This document shows, piece by piece, positions 8,783 through 16,179 of a stretch of 64,000 nt of DNA (positions within the stretch are counted from its first letter, which is position 1; each line of letters opens with the position of its first letter). The DNA comes from Anaerocolumna sp. AGMB13025 (GTDB taxonomy: Bacteria > Bacillota > Clostridia > Lachnospirales > Lachnospiraceae). The stretch is taken from the NCBI RefSeq assembly GCF_029689925.1, contig NZ_CP121445.1, forward strand, positions 5,824,501-5,888,500, given 5' to 3'. The notes beneath the pieces were generated by a model. That model made no database searches and was not told the origin of the DNA. It saw only the letters and a program-made list of their open reading frames with translations. A program made the position numbers and the translations under genes.

Positions 8783-8792
8783 ATGTCAAGCT

Positions 8793-9020
8793 TTATTTAA
8801 CAAATCTTAAACTCTTAACCGGGCATGCAGCAATGCAATGTCCGCACCTTACACATTTGTCACTATCCCACTCCCACTTCTTTTCTTTTTGGTTAACCGT
8901 GATTGCTTTGGGTCTGCAGCATCTCTGGCATTTGCCGCAGTATAAACACATTGCCAGGTCATTTTGTACATCACCTTTCGCTATTCTATGATCTTTTATA
9001 AATTTATAAAGTAAGTTCAT
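8793..9020 (-). CDS. 2[4Fe-4S] ferredoxin-type protein
   Basis: Small cytoplasmic electron carrier of 75 residues. The first cluster motif is CLYCGKCQRCCRP (CxxCxxCxxxC with one extra Cys between the third and fourth ligands). The second is CVRCGHCIAACP. The N-terminal 24 residues have no cysteine. AGGAG lies just before ATG. The gene is divergent from a MarR-like regulator, and two identical palindromes lie between the two starts, suggesting its expression is regulated from there. It may supply electrons to the nitroreductase two genes downstream, but that is inference. Confidence 0.85.
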   Translation of the reverse strand: MNLLYKFIKDHRIAKGDVQNDLAMCLYCGKCQRCCRPKAITVNQKEKKWEWDSDKCVRCGHCIAACPVKSLRFVK

Positions 9021-9094
9021 TCCATTTTCTCCTCTTATGGTACCTGATATTTCAGAAATTCATGGTTTCTTTGCTTCTACTTTTTATATATTTT

Positions 9095-9154
9095 GTTTCT
9101 TGGAAACTATATTACTCTTATTCAATATATTTGTCAATATTGTTTCTTGGAAAC
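9095..9154. promoter_or_regulatory. Pair of identical operator-like palindromes
   Basis: GTTTCTTGGAAAC occurs at 9095-9107 and again at 9142-9154, 47 bp apart. Each has GTTTC/GAAAC arms around TTG. They lie between the divergent ferredoxin and MarR-like genes and differ from the operators near 8.3 and 8.8 kb, so they are candidates for the regulator encoded at 9225. Confidence 0.7.
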
Positions 9155-9224
9155 TTTTTTTAAATAGTATGTGCTTGCCCGGATTTTATGTTATACTGTT
9201 TGTAAGTTATTAGGATGTGGAGGT

Positions 9225-9764
9225 ATGAAATTGACCAATCGTTTAGAAAATAGATTTGATTCCAGAAAGGATAATGATGAACTTATTTCAGTAATAAAAA
9301 ACCTTGTGAATGAAGTGCTTAACAAACATGCATCAGAAGATGAAGAAGAAAAACAATGGCTGCTGGATAACTGCCAAAATCCGGCAGTATTAAAAAAACT
9401 CAGTGACCTGACCTACATTATGTTGCATGTTTTAGATGCCATCGGTAGACTAGAACCTGTAAATAGTATATCGATATCTAAGGATACTGGCATTCCAAAA
9501 GGAACCGTGTCCAAATCCATACCCAAATTACTTTCAAAGGAACTTATTACCAAAGTTCCTTTGCCAAATAACAAAAAGGAGTATGTATTTCACATTACCC
9601 CCCTAGGCAAAGAAATTTTTATTCTTCATCAGACAATGCATAAGAAAATGGAGTCTACACTAAATAATTTTTTAAAGCAATATAATGATACAGAACTACA
9701 GTTTATTATTCGTATGTTAAAAGATTTTGCTAATCTCTCTATCTTGAAACTGATACCCTTTTAA
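9225..9764 (+). CDS. MarR-like winged-helix transcriptional regulator
   Basis: Protein of about 179 residues with a winged helix in the middle: SISKDTGIPKGTVSKSIPKLLSKELI (helix-turn-helix, about 85-110) followed by a beta wing (NNKKEYVFHITPLGKEI). The N-terminal 65 residues are charged and helical, longer than in a minimal MarR. The start is uncertain. GGAGG (9219-9223) ends one base before ATG 9225 but seven bases before an in-frame TTG at 9231, which is better placed; the two differ by two residues. The twin palindromes upstream suggest autoregulation and control of the divergent ferredoxin. Confidence 0.78.
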   Translation: MKLTNRLENRFDSRKDNDELISVIKNLVNEVLNKHASEDEEEKQWLLDNCQNPAVLKKLSDLTYIMLHVLDAIGRLEPVNSISISKDTGIPKGTVSKSIPKLLSKELITKVPLPNNKKEYVFHITPLGKEIFILHQTMHKKMESTLNNFLKQYNDTELQFIIRMLKDFANLSILKLIPF

Positions 9765-9945
9765 AATACTTTTAATGTATAAGAAACGCAAATGATAACT
9801 AAAATGTCCTCAGACGGCAAGAGCGTTGTTGAACCTGCCGTACCAATGCATTTTAAATCAGCTAAGCATGATAAACCAGGAGTAACTCCTTGTAGATAAT
9901 ATTTAGAATTTCTTATGTTACTTTATTAAAAGTTCTAATATTATG

Positions 9946-10764
9946 CTATACGAGTCCCATATATAAAATACGGGCGCCTGCAAAAATTAAGGCTACCGCC
10001 AGGCATAGCATAATAACAGAACCTTTTATTCGTTTTGATATCCGTGCTCCAATCTGTGCTCCCACCACGGTACCGGCGGCAATACTTAGTGACATTGCAG
10101 CATTTTGTGTTAACGAACCATCACCAAGATGGACAAGAATACTTACCAAAGAAGAAAAAACCAGTACAAAATGTGAAGTTGCCGTGGCAAAATGAGCCGG
10201 AAAGCCAAGAAGTACCAACGCAGGCACATGTACGATACCGCCGCCTATTCCGAGAAACCCCGATATAAGTCCCACAAACATACTGATTATAATACCTGCT
10301 GCCATATTAAAGGAGAAAGCTGCCACATTGCCTTCCCTGTCGATCAAATTCCTTTTAGCACGAAAACGCCCCGGCGCATCGGTGGGTGCACTGCTGTTAC
10401 CCATGCGGCTCTTTAATATAATAACTACTGCAAATATAAGCATAAAAGCTCCAAAAATAATATTAAACAAATCTCTGCTGACATGTGCAGTCAATATTGT
10501 ACCGGCAATGGCACCTGGAAAGGTGGCTACTGCTAAAATTATACCCGTTTTATAGTCAATACGTTTCATATAAGCATATGCAGAAGAACCGGAGGAAGAG
10601 TTAAAAAAGACCGTTATCATGGAAATCGCCGTAACAGCGTGGGCTGACATGGAGGGGAAACATAAAAGCAGAATAGGTGTCAAAAGAAATCCGCCCCCTG
10701 CCCCAATTAATGTACCAAACCCTCCAATGGCAACCCCCAGTAGAATAAATAGAAATACTGACAT
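9946..10764 (-). CDS. TSUP family anion exporter (TauE/SafE type)
   Basis: Membrane protein of 272 residues in two similar halves, each opening with a glycine-rich helix: GGFGTLIGAGGGFLLTPILL near residue 15 and GLISGFLGIGGGIVHVPALV near 165. About eight hydrophobic helices are visible. Members of this family move sulfite, sulfoacetate, thiosulfate or other small sulfur or organic anions. A charged loop (about 115-150, rich in Arg and Lys) separates the halves. AAGGAG precedes the ATG. No neighbour points to a particular substrate. Followed by a 180-base gap with a small stem-loop (ACGGCA 9814-9819 with TGCCGT 9836-9841). Confidence 0.87.
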   Translation of the reverse strand: MSVFLFILLGVAIGGFGTLIGAGGGFLLTPILLLCFPSMSAHAVTAISMITVFFNSSSGSSAYAYMKRIDYKTGIILAVATFPGAIAGTILTAHVSRDLFNIIFGAFMLIFAVVIILKSRMGNSSAPTDAPGRFRAKRNLIDREGNVAAFSFNMAAGIIISMFVGLISGFLGIGGGIVHVPALVLLGFPAHFATATSHFVLVFSSLVSILVHLGDGSLTQNAAMSLSIAAGTVVGAQIGARISKRIKGSVIMLCLAVALIFAGARILYMGLV

Positions 10765-10914
10765 ATGGATATTCTCCTTTTATCGAATTGACATTTTTAT
10801 TACTGTAAGCGTTGACGCCTTAAAAGTGCCGGTTTCAGTATATAATTCATTTGACTATAAGTAAAATAGTATATTATTATTAAATCTATAACAAATTCAT
10901 TATGTATTTTAGTA

Positions 10915-11030
10915 TTAATCTATTTCTGTATTAGATTTATTTCTGAATTAGAACTTTTTCTGATTAGATTTATTTCTATTTCTGTATTAGAACTATTTCT
11001 GATTAGATTTATTTTTGTATTAGATATTAT
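10915..11030. repeat. Degenerate short repeats of TTTCTG(T/A)ATTAGA
   Basis: About six degenerate copies of a 16-21 bp unit built on TTTCTGATTAGATTTA lie in the 630-bp gap before the flotillin gene's 3' end. Spacing is irregular. No gene is seen in this gap. Confidence 0.65.
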
Positions 11031-11128
11031 GAATCTTTTAATAAAACTATCCTGCACAAGTATGCTTGACACTGCGACGAAAGATATTCTATAGATAGGC
11101 TCGGCATATAATACATACCTATAACAGA

Positions 11129-11176
11129 AGTAACCGGTATATGATTCAGAAAATCTGAACCAGTACGCCGGTTACT
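11129..11176. other. Two-tier stem-loop in the 10765-11397 gap
   Basis: AGTAACCGG (11129-11137) pairs with CCGGTTACT (11168-11176), and inside it TTCAGA pairs with TCTGAA around AAA. No U-run follows on either strand. The rest of the gap is AT-rich with no convincing open frame. Confidence 0.6.
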
Positions 11177-11397
11177 TGGGGTTGGATTACTGTCTATATA
11201 GTATTAATCTAGATACCTATTGACTTTTCATCATTTTATAAATAAGAATCCAATAAATCTATATCTCTGCTATTACTTCGTTCCCTTCAAATATTTACTT
11301 TTAATATTTACCTCAGATATTTATAATAAGTTCTTATATTTATCATGCAATAAATATAATCTGTACAAGGACACGCAATTTCTTGAACTTCACAAAA

Positions 11398-13020
11398 TTA
11401 TTTACTTAACTCATCTTTAAGGATATCATCCACGCCAGAGAGGTTAATATTTTTGGTGGTTTTCGCATCAAGGCTATCACCCATGACAATGTTCTTCATA
11501 TCAATACCTACAGAACTTTGCACGGTATCAAATACTTTAGCAAGTACAGTTGGTACATTATCTGCTACATTATCAACACCACCGCCATAGATTTTTATAT
11601 CCGAAATCTGACTCAGCGGTTCTGCAATGGCTTTTGCAATCTCAGGAAGTTTTTCAATTAATTTATCTGCCATAGCAGCACCGGTATACTTCTTGTAAGC
11701 ATCTGCTTTTTTCTCCATTGCTTCGGCTTCTGCAAGACCCTTTGCTTTAATCGCTTCGGCTTCTGCAAGACCTACTGCAGAAATTGCTTTTGCTCTCGCT
11801 TCACCACTTACAGCAGCAGCATTTGCTTCTGCTTCTGCCTTAACTTTAATTGCCTCTGCTTCTGCGTTAGCCTCTGCTTTTTTCGCTTCTGCTTCTGCAT
11901 TGGCCTCTGCCTTTCTGGCCTCGGCTCTTGCCTGTGCTTCTGCAATCCTGGTGTATTTTTGAGCATCTGCTTCCGCTTGTTTTTGCTGTCTGTCCGCATC
12001 TGCAGGCTCTACAATCTTAACCTTTAATTCCTCACGGGTCTTTTCAGCACGGCGTTGTTCCAATTCGGTCTGTTTTTGCTCTCTGGCAATCTCAACCTGT
12101 AACTGTGCTTCCTGCAGTTCTTTTTGCTTTTGCTGCTTTAAGATGTCGGCTTCCATTTGAGCTGCAATAACTTCTTTATAGGTAATGCTCTTTTGAATTT
12201 CATAGGCTGCATCTGCTTTCGCTTTAGCCGATTCCTGTTCACTTCTATACTGGGCTTCCTGTACTTCTTTTGCTTTTAATGCTGCACTTACTTGTGTTTG
12301 AGCTTCTAATCGAGCTCTTTCACCTTCTTTTGTAGCTTCTGATTTCTGAATGGACTCTTCTTTCAGTGCCATTGCCTGAGCTATTTCGGCATCCTTCTTC
12401 TTTTCTGCGATTTGTTTTGCACCAAGGGCTCTTATGTATCCATTGGTATCATTTACATCCTTGATTGAAAAGTCCTTAAGCTCCAGTCCCATTTCACCGA
12501 TTTTAGTACCAACAACTTCCTGTACTTTCGCGGAAAAAGCTTCCCTGTCATTATAGATCTGCTCTACGGTCATAGAAGCTACGATTTCACGAAGCTTACC
12601 TTCTAAGATAAGGGTGACTTGTTCCGAGATTGAATTTTGAATCTGGCTTTCATTTGTCCCGGTAAATTGTTCAATAGCGGCATAGATGCTCTCATGTGTA
12701 TTTCTTACTTTAATTACGGCAGTACCGGCAACATCGATAGGTACACCCTGGGAAGACATGGTCTGTGAGGTATTGACGTTTAACTGGATGTTCCCAAGAG
12801 AGATTGTATCCGTCCGTTCCAATACCGGAATAACCAAACCACCGCCACCAGTTATAACTCTCTTCTTCATACCGGTAACTACCATGGCCTTATCCTGAGG
12901 AACCTTCTTCCACATACGGAAAATGGCCGTTAGAATCGTTAGACCTGCCGCAACTGCTACAACTGTGATAATGATTGGAACTATGTCTATCGTTCCAAAG
13001 TACTCTGTTAAAAAACTCAT
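11398..13020 (-). CDS. floT: Flotillin-type SPFH (band 7) protein
   Basis: Membrane scaffold protein of 540 residues that organises ordered lipid domains. One hydrophobic segment (about 14-36) anchors it, followed by the SPFH domain (about 40-200). A long Ala/Glu-rich coiled coil (about 200-455) is built from flotillin-type AEAEA repeats (for example KAEANAEAEAIKVKAEAEAN). The C-terminal 80 residues contain IAEPLSQISDIKIYGGG, also typical. Length is slightly above FloT/YuaG of Bacillus (about 510). GGAGGAG precedes ATG. It lies 76 bases downstream of an NfeD-type gene in the same direction, the arrangement of yuaF-yuaG, so the two are very likely one operon. Confidence 0.93.
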   Translation of the reverse strand: MSFLTEYFGTIDIVPIIITVVAVAAGLTILTAIFRMWKKVPQDKAMVVTGMKKRVITGGGGLVIPVLERTDTISLGNIQLNVNTSQTMSSQGVPIDVAGTAVIKVRNTHESIYAAIEQFTGTNESQIQNSISEQVTLILEGKLREIVASMTVEQIYNDREAFSAKVQEVVGTKIGEMGLELKDFSIKDVNDTNGYIRALGAKQIAEKKKDAEIAQAMALKEESIQKSEATKEGERARLEAQTQVSAALKAKEVQEAQYRSEQESAKAKADAAYEIQKSITYKEVIAAQMEADILKQQKQKELQEAQLQVEIAREQKQTELEQRRAEKTREELKVKIVEPADADRQQKQAEADAQKYTRIAEAQARAEARKAEANAEAEAKKAEANAEAEAIKVKAEAEANAAAVSGEARAKAISAVGLAEAEAIKAKGLAEAEAMEKKADAYKKYTGAAMADKLIEKLPEIAKAIAEPLSQISDIKIYGGGVDNVADNVPTVLAKVFDTVQSSVGIDMKNIVMGDSLDAKTTKNINLSGVDDILKDELSK

Positions 13021-13096
13021 TGTTACTCCTCCATTTTTATATTATTCTTTAAGCCATGGTATCACGATTGTTTCTTATGATACTGCCTGGCATTAC

Positions 13097-13828
13097 TCAC
13101 TCATATTTGTTTTGTGCTTCTACAAAAACGATACCATCCCGTAATTCAACCACTTTAACTATTTTTCCGGTTTGAAGTCTGAGGCTCTCATCTACACACT
13201 TAGCCGGATAGCTTACCATGACATTTTTTAAAGTAGTGAAGCTTACGGTTCCAAGCTGCCCCGGCAATATGGTATCCACTATCTTGCCGTCGTATAAAAG
13301 CAGCTCCTTTTCGTCGATTCCATAACTGTTGGTCTGGGCTTTCTTTAAGGTTTTAATCAGTGTCTGTACCAGAACAGAGGCCACATATCCGACAATAATT
13401 GCGGCAACTAAGGTAACTACCTTTCCTTTATTGCTATACGTTAATAATCCGCCCACAGCACCAAAGGTAACTGCAAGTGCTGATAGTGACATTAAGGAGG
13501 TAGGTATCAGACCAAGTGAAAACATGGTATGAGCATCTGCGCCAAGATCCGTATCCATATGGGTTCCTATATCTGAATGGTTTCCCAAATCCATATGTCC
13601 ACCTAAGTCCGTATGATCTCCCATACCAGCATGGATATCAAAATCCGTATGACTTCCAAAATCAGCATGGGTATCAAAATCCATATGGGTATCAAATCCA
13701 GTATGGGTTCCGATATCGGCACCTGTATCAATATCTGTATCTGCGCCGTTACTAAGGGATCCCAATATAAAACTTACAAACGGGAGTACCGCTCCTCCGG
13801 CAAGAAAGCATAAATATAATGTTAACAT
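13097..13828 (-). CDS. NfeD-type membrane protein with a nine-fold histidine hexapeptide insert
   Basis: Partner of the flotillin encoded next. TM1 is near residues 5-25 and two or three more helices span about 103-160 (FSLGLIPTSLMSLSALAV, VVTLVAAIIVGYVASVLV). The C-terminal part (about 175-240) is the NfeD OB-like domain (LGTVSFTTLKNVMVSYPA, LQTGKIVKVVELRDGIVFVE). Unusual is residues 40-93: nine consecutive hexapeptides of the type GTHMDF, with His at 42, 48, 54, 60, 66, 72, 78, 84 and 90. I know of no such insert in Bacillus YuaF. The spacing suggests metal or proton binding on an extracytoplasmic or cytoplasmic loop, but this is inference. No ribosome-site problem is evident. Confidence 0.85.
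   Translation of the reverse strand: MLTLYLCFLAGGAVLPFVSFILGSLSNGADTDIDTGADIGTHTGFDTHMDFDTHADFGSHTDFDIHAGMGDHTDLGGHMDLGNHSDIGTHMDTDLGADAHTMFSLGLIPTSLMSLSALAVTFGAVGGLLTYSNKGKVVTLVAAIIVGYVASVLVQTLIKTLKKAQTNSYGIDEKELLLYDGKIVDTILPGQLGTVSFTTLKNVMVSYPAKCVDESLRLQTGKIVKVVELRDGIVFVEAQNKYE
13550..13711 (-). repeat. In-frame 18-bp coding repeat, nine copies
   Basis: Encodes residues 40-93 of the NfeD-type protein as nine hexapeptides of pattern [GD]xHx[DG][FLMIT]. The nucleotide units are similar but not identical, indicating expansion by 18-bp duplication followed by drift that kept the histidine in every copy. Confidence 0.9.
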
Positions 13829-14698
13829 AATAAACCATCCCCTTTATATTATCTTTTATAAACAGCACAAGGAATCTGTATAAAGTAAGCTTTTCTGCTG
13901 ACTTAATTTTAATAAAGCATTCATCTTGAAGCGGTTACATCCATCCATTCTGATTCATTCAAAGAGATTAATAACCCAGTTACCACAAAATCAATTCTTG
14001 TGATGTCTGATGGATTTATATATGAAAACTTTATACTTTAGATTATTATACTGTATTTTTAATGAATTGAATTTAAAGAACGCTTCGATTTTCTTTAAAA
14101 TTTGATTAAAACTTTTAACTGGCTCTTCCTTACCAATAAAAACGCATATTTATTCTGCCTGTTGTTTATTTTTCTTATTAAAATACATATTGATTTTTTG
14201 CATATTGATTTTTTTACATATTAATTTTCTTTTTACATTTTGTTTATTTAACACTCCCCTTAACTTTACCACATTTTGTAATATTCTTCTACAATATTGT
14301 AGAAAATAGTCTTTATTTTATTTCTAGTGTATTTTTAGAATACTCTAAACCTATAAATCCCTCGAACTTTATGAAAAAATATTACTAAAGCGAATAGGAA
14401 TACAAACAGCTACTATTATGTTTAATGAACACTTCGTTTGAATGCCAAAAATAAGATGCCATAAAATGTAAAAAATATTGATTTTATGTCAAGAAATGCT
14501 TATAATGTAAGTACTATTTTTATTTATCATTTTACATACATTACGGTAAAAATTACTACTTCTGTGTAATTATTACTTTTGGTTTAGTACATAAGTTATG
14601 TAATTAGCCTTTTAATTTGGGGGCTTATAATTGGGGGTTTAATATAGTTTGGGGTTTAATAAATTTAACATTAATAAATAAGTTAGGGGATAACATAC
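13829..14698. other. 870-bp AT-rich gap without a gene
   Basis: Between the divergent nfeD-type and zinc-ribbon membrane protein genes. I see no open frame with coding character. It contains runs of T and A, near-repeats of CATATTGATTTTTT (14190-14230) and one perfect 18-bp palindrome (14287-14304). AGGGGA at 14685-14690 is the ribosome site of the gene at 14699. Confidence 0.6.
14287..14304. promoter_or_regulatory. Perfect 18-bp palindrome
   Basis: TTCTACAATATTGTAGAA is self-complementary over its whole length. It lies about 400 bases from the start of the next gene in an otherwise featureless gap. It could be an operator; no regulator can be assigned. Confidence 0.5.
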
Positions 14699-15982
14699 AT
14701 GTTGGATACTGGTAGAACTACGACGAAAAACATTATACATTATATGAATACGGCTCTTATTGTGCTGATTTTTATTCTGTCTGTAATCAGTCTTTTCTTT
14801 CAGAAAGGTTTCTATTTAAAACCAGGCGCTGATATATTTATGATTCTGACATCTTCTTTATATCTTATATTCTCGGTAATCATTGCCGCTTCCGGTATTT
14901 TTTATCCCAAGAATCCAATTGCGGTTTCTGAAAAAGTCAAAAAAAGTATTTTTATATTAAGCATCTTTTCTTTACTAATTAACAGTAATAAGCTGCATGG
15001 ATTGTCAGCTTTAAGGGAAGCTAATTCCTTAAAGTCCATAAGAAGGCAGTGGAATGCACCAGTAATTTTAATACTGGGAATCATCCTTGCGTTCATGGAA
15101 GGTATCACCGCGCTTATAGTAACTGGTTCTGGCACCCTGGACTTAAACTATGTTTTTAAATCCCTTGCCATTACTCCCTACGGTAAAATTCTAATCGCCT
15201 TGTTTATTGGATGGGTCTTGTTATTTTTAAGCTCAACAATCTGGTTTTATATTGATACAAATGAAACTTTGCAGATTTCTGAGGATACTCAAGATGAAAT
15301 TAAGATGCCAAGGCAGCAGGATATGGAAGAGAATGAAAGAACTATGATTTCATGCAGTCACTGTGGTTTTATCTTTAATTACAGCCATCTAGAAGGGAAC
15401 TGCCCTAATTGTGGAAAACACAATAAAGCAAAAGTCATTACTATTGCCCATAGGAAGTCTAAGTCTTACAAGAAAAAATCCTTGCTAGTACTTCTAAAGT
15501 CATATGGAACAATTATAAGTGTATTTTCTGTTATTCTGATTGGTAGTTACTTTATGAATCAAATAAATTATGGGAGTGGTTCTTTTGATCCTCCTGTTGT
15601 TAGTTATAATCCCCCGGCAAGCAGTAGCAGTCTACCGGCAAATTCCGGTTCTAATACAAATAGTAACAACAATCAGACCGATAGGAACGGCAGCTCCTTT
15701 ACTGCTGAAGAAGTCCAAAAGCTGCTCGACGATATCCAAGCCGATACAGGCATCAAATTCCAGTATCATAAGGAATTATATAGCAACAACCAAACCGACG
15801 CCTCTGGAGAGAAGTGTCATAAGATTATAATACTTACAACTACAGACGACAGCGATAAGGTTTATTGGTATCAGTATTTTAAATATATAACCGATTCTGA
15901 TACTCATAAAGCAGGAGAAATCGTTTTTTATGCGGGAATGGAGTCAAGTACCATAACAAAATCTGATCTTACTTCAGATTAA
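14699..15982 (+). CDS. Membrane protein with cytosolic-type zinc ribbon and C-terminal extracytoplasmic domain, function unknown
   Basis: 427 residues, family not recognised. Hydrophobic segments lie near 14-34, 43-65, 78-95, 115-145 and 158-183. A zinc ribbon follows at about 218-240 (CSHCGFIFNYSH then CPNCGKH), two CxxC pairs 15 residues apart. A further TM lies near 262-285. Then comes a low-complexity Ser/Asn/Pro linker (about 290-335) and a 90-residue C-terminal domain with KLLDDIQADTGIKFQYHKEL. Bacterial proteins of this plan often have a zinc ribbon facing the cytosol and a surface domain outside. ATG is preceded by AGGGGA at a normal distance. It stands alone, followed by a strong terminator. 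Confidence 0.75.
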   Translation: MLDTGRTTTKNIIHYMNTALIVLIFILSVISLFFQKGFYLKPGADIFMILTSSLYLIFSVIIAASGIFYPKNPIAVSEKVKKSIFILSIFSLLINSNKLHGLSALREANSLKSIRRQWNAPVILILGIILAFMEGITALIVTGSGTLDLNYVFKSLAITPYGKILIALFIGWVLLFLSSTIWFYIDTNETLQISEDTQDEIKMPRQQDMEENERTMISCSHCGFIFNYSHLEGNCPNCGKHNKAKVITIAHRKSKSYKKKSLLVLLKSYGTIISVFSVILIGSYFMNQINYGSGSFDPPVVSYNPPASSSSLPANSGSNTNSNNNQTDRNGSSFTAEEVQKLLDDIQADTGIKFQYHKELYSNNQTDASGEKCHKIIILTTTDDSDKVYWYQYFKYITDSDTHKAGEIVFYAGMESSTITKSDLTSD

Positions 15983-16054
15983 CCTCAGGTTTCATAAACG
16001 CATAGTTTACTTAATAATTGGATTACTTAAACATGTTATTCTTAAATATCTGCA

Positions 16055-16098
16055 GTAAAAAAGGGAGCATATCACTTTAACAACTGCCCCCTTTTTTA
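16055..16098 (+). terminator. Rho-independent terminator
   Basis: AAAAAAGGGAGCA pairs with TGCCCCCTTTTTT, one mismatch, ending in a U-run on the plus strand. It follows the zinc-ribbon membrane protein gene. Confidence 0.85.
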
Positions 16099-16179
16099 TC
16101 CTACTCTTTTCCCAGGCTGCAGCAAAACCGCAGGACTCTAACACTTCTTTTCATGTATCCAGCAAAAGGGGATGTGCTG

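Noticed and set aside
11808..11999. Lys/Gln-rich frame opposite register inside the flotillin gene
   Set aside because: Shadow of the repetitive coiled-coil codons; no ribosome site.
13329..13813. Tyr/Gln- and Ile/Met-rich frames antisense to the NfeD gene
   Set aside because: They arise from the 18-bp coding repeat read on the other strand.
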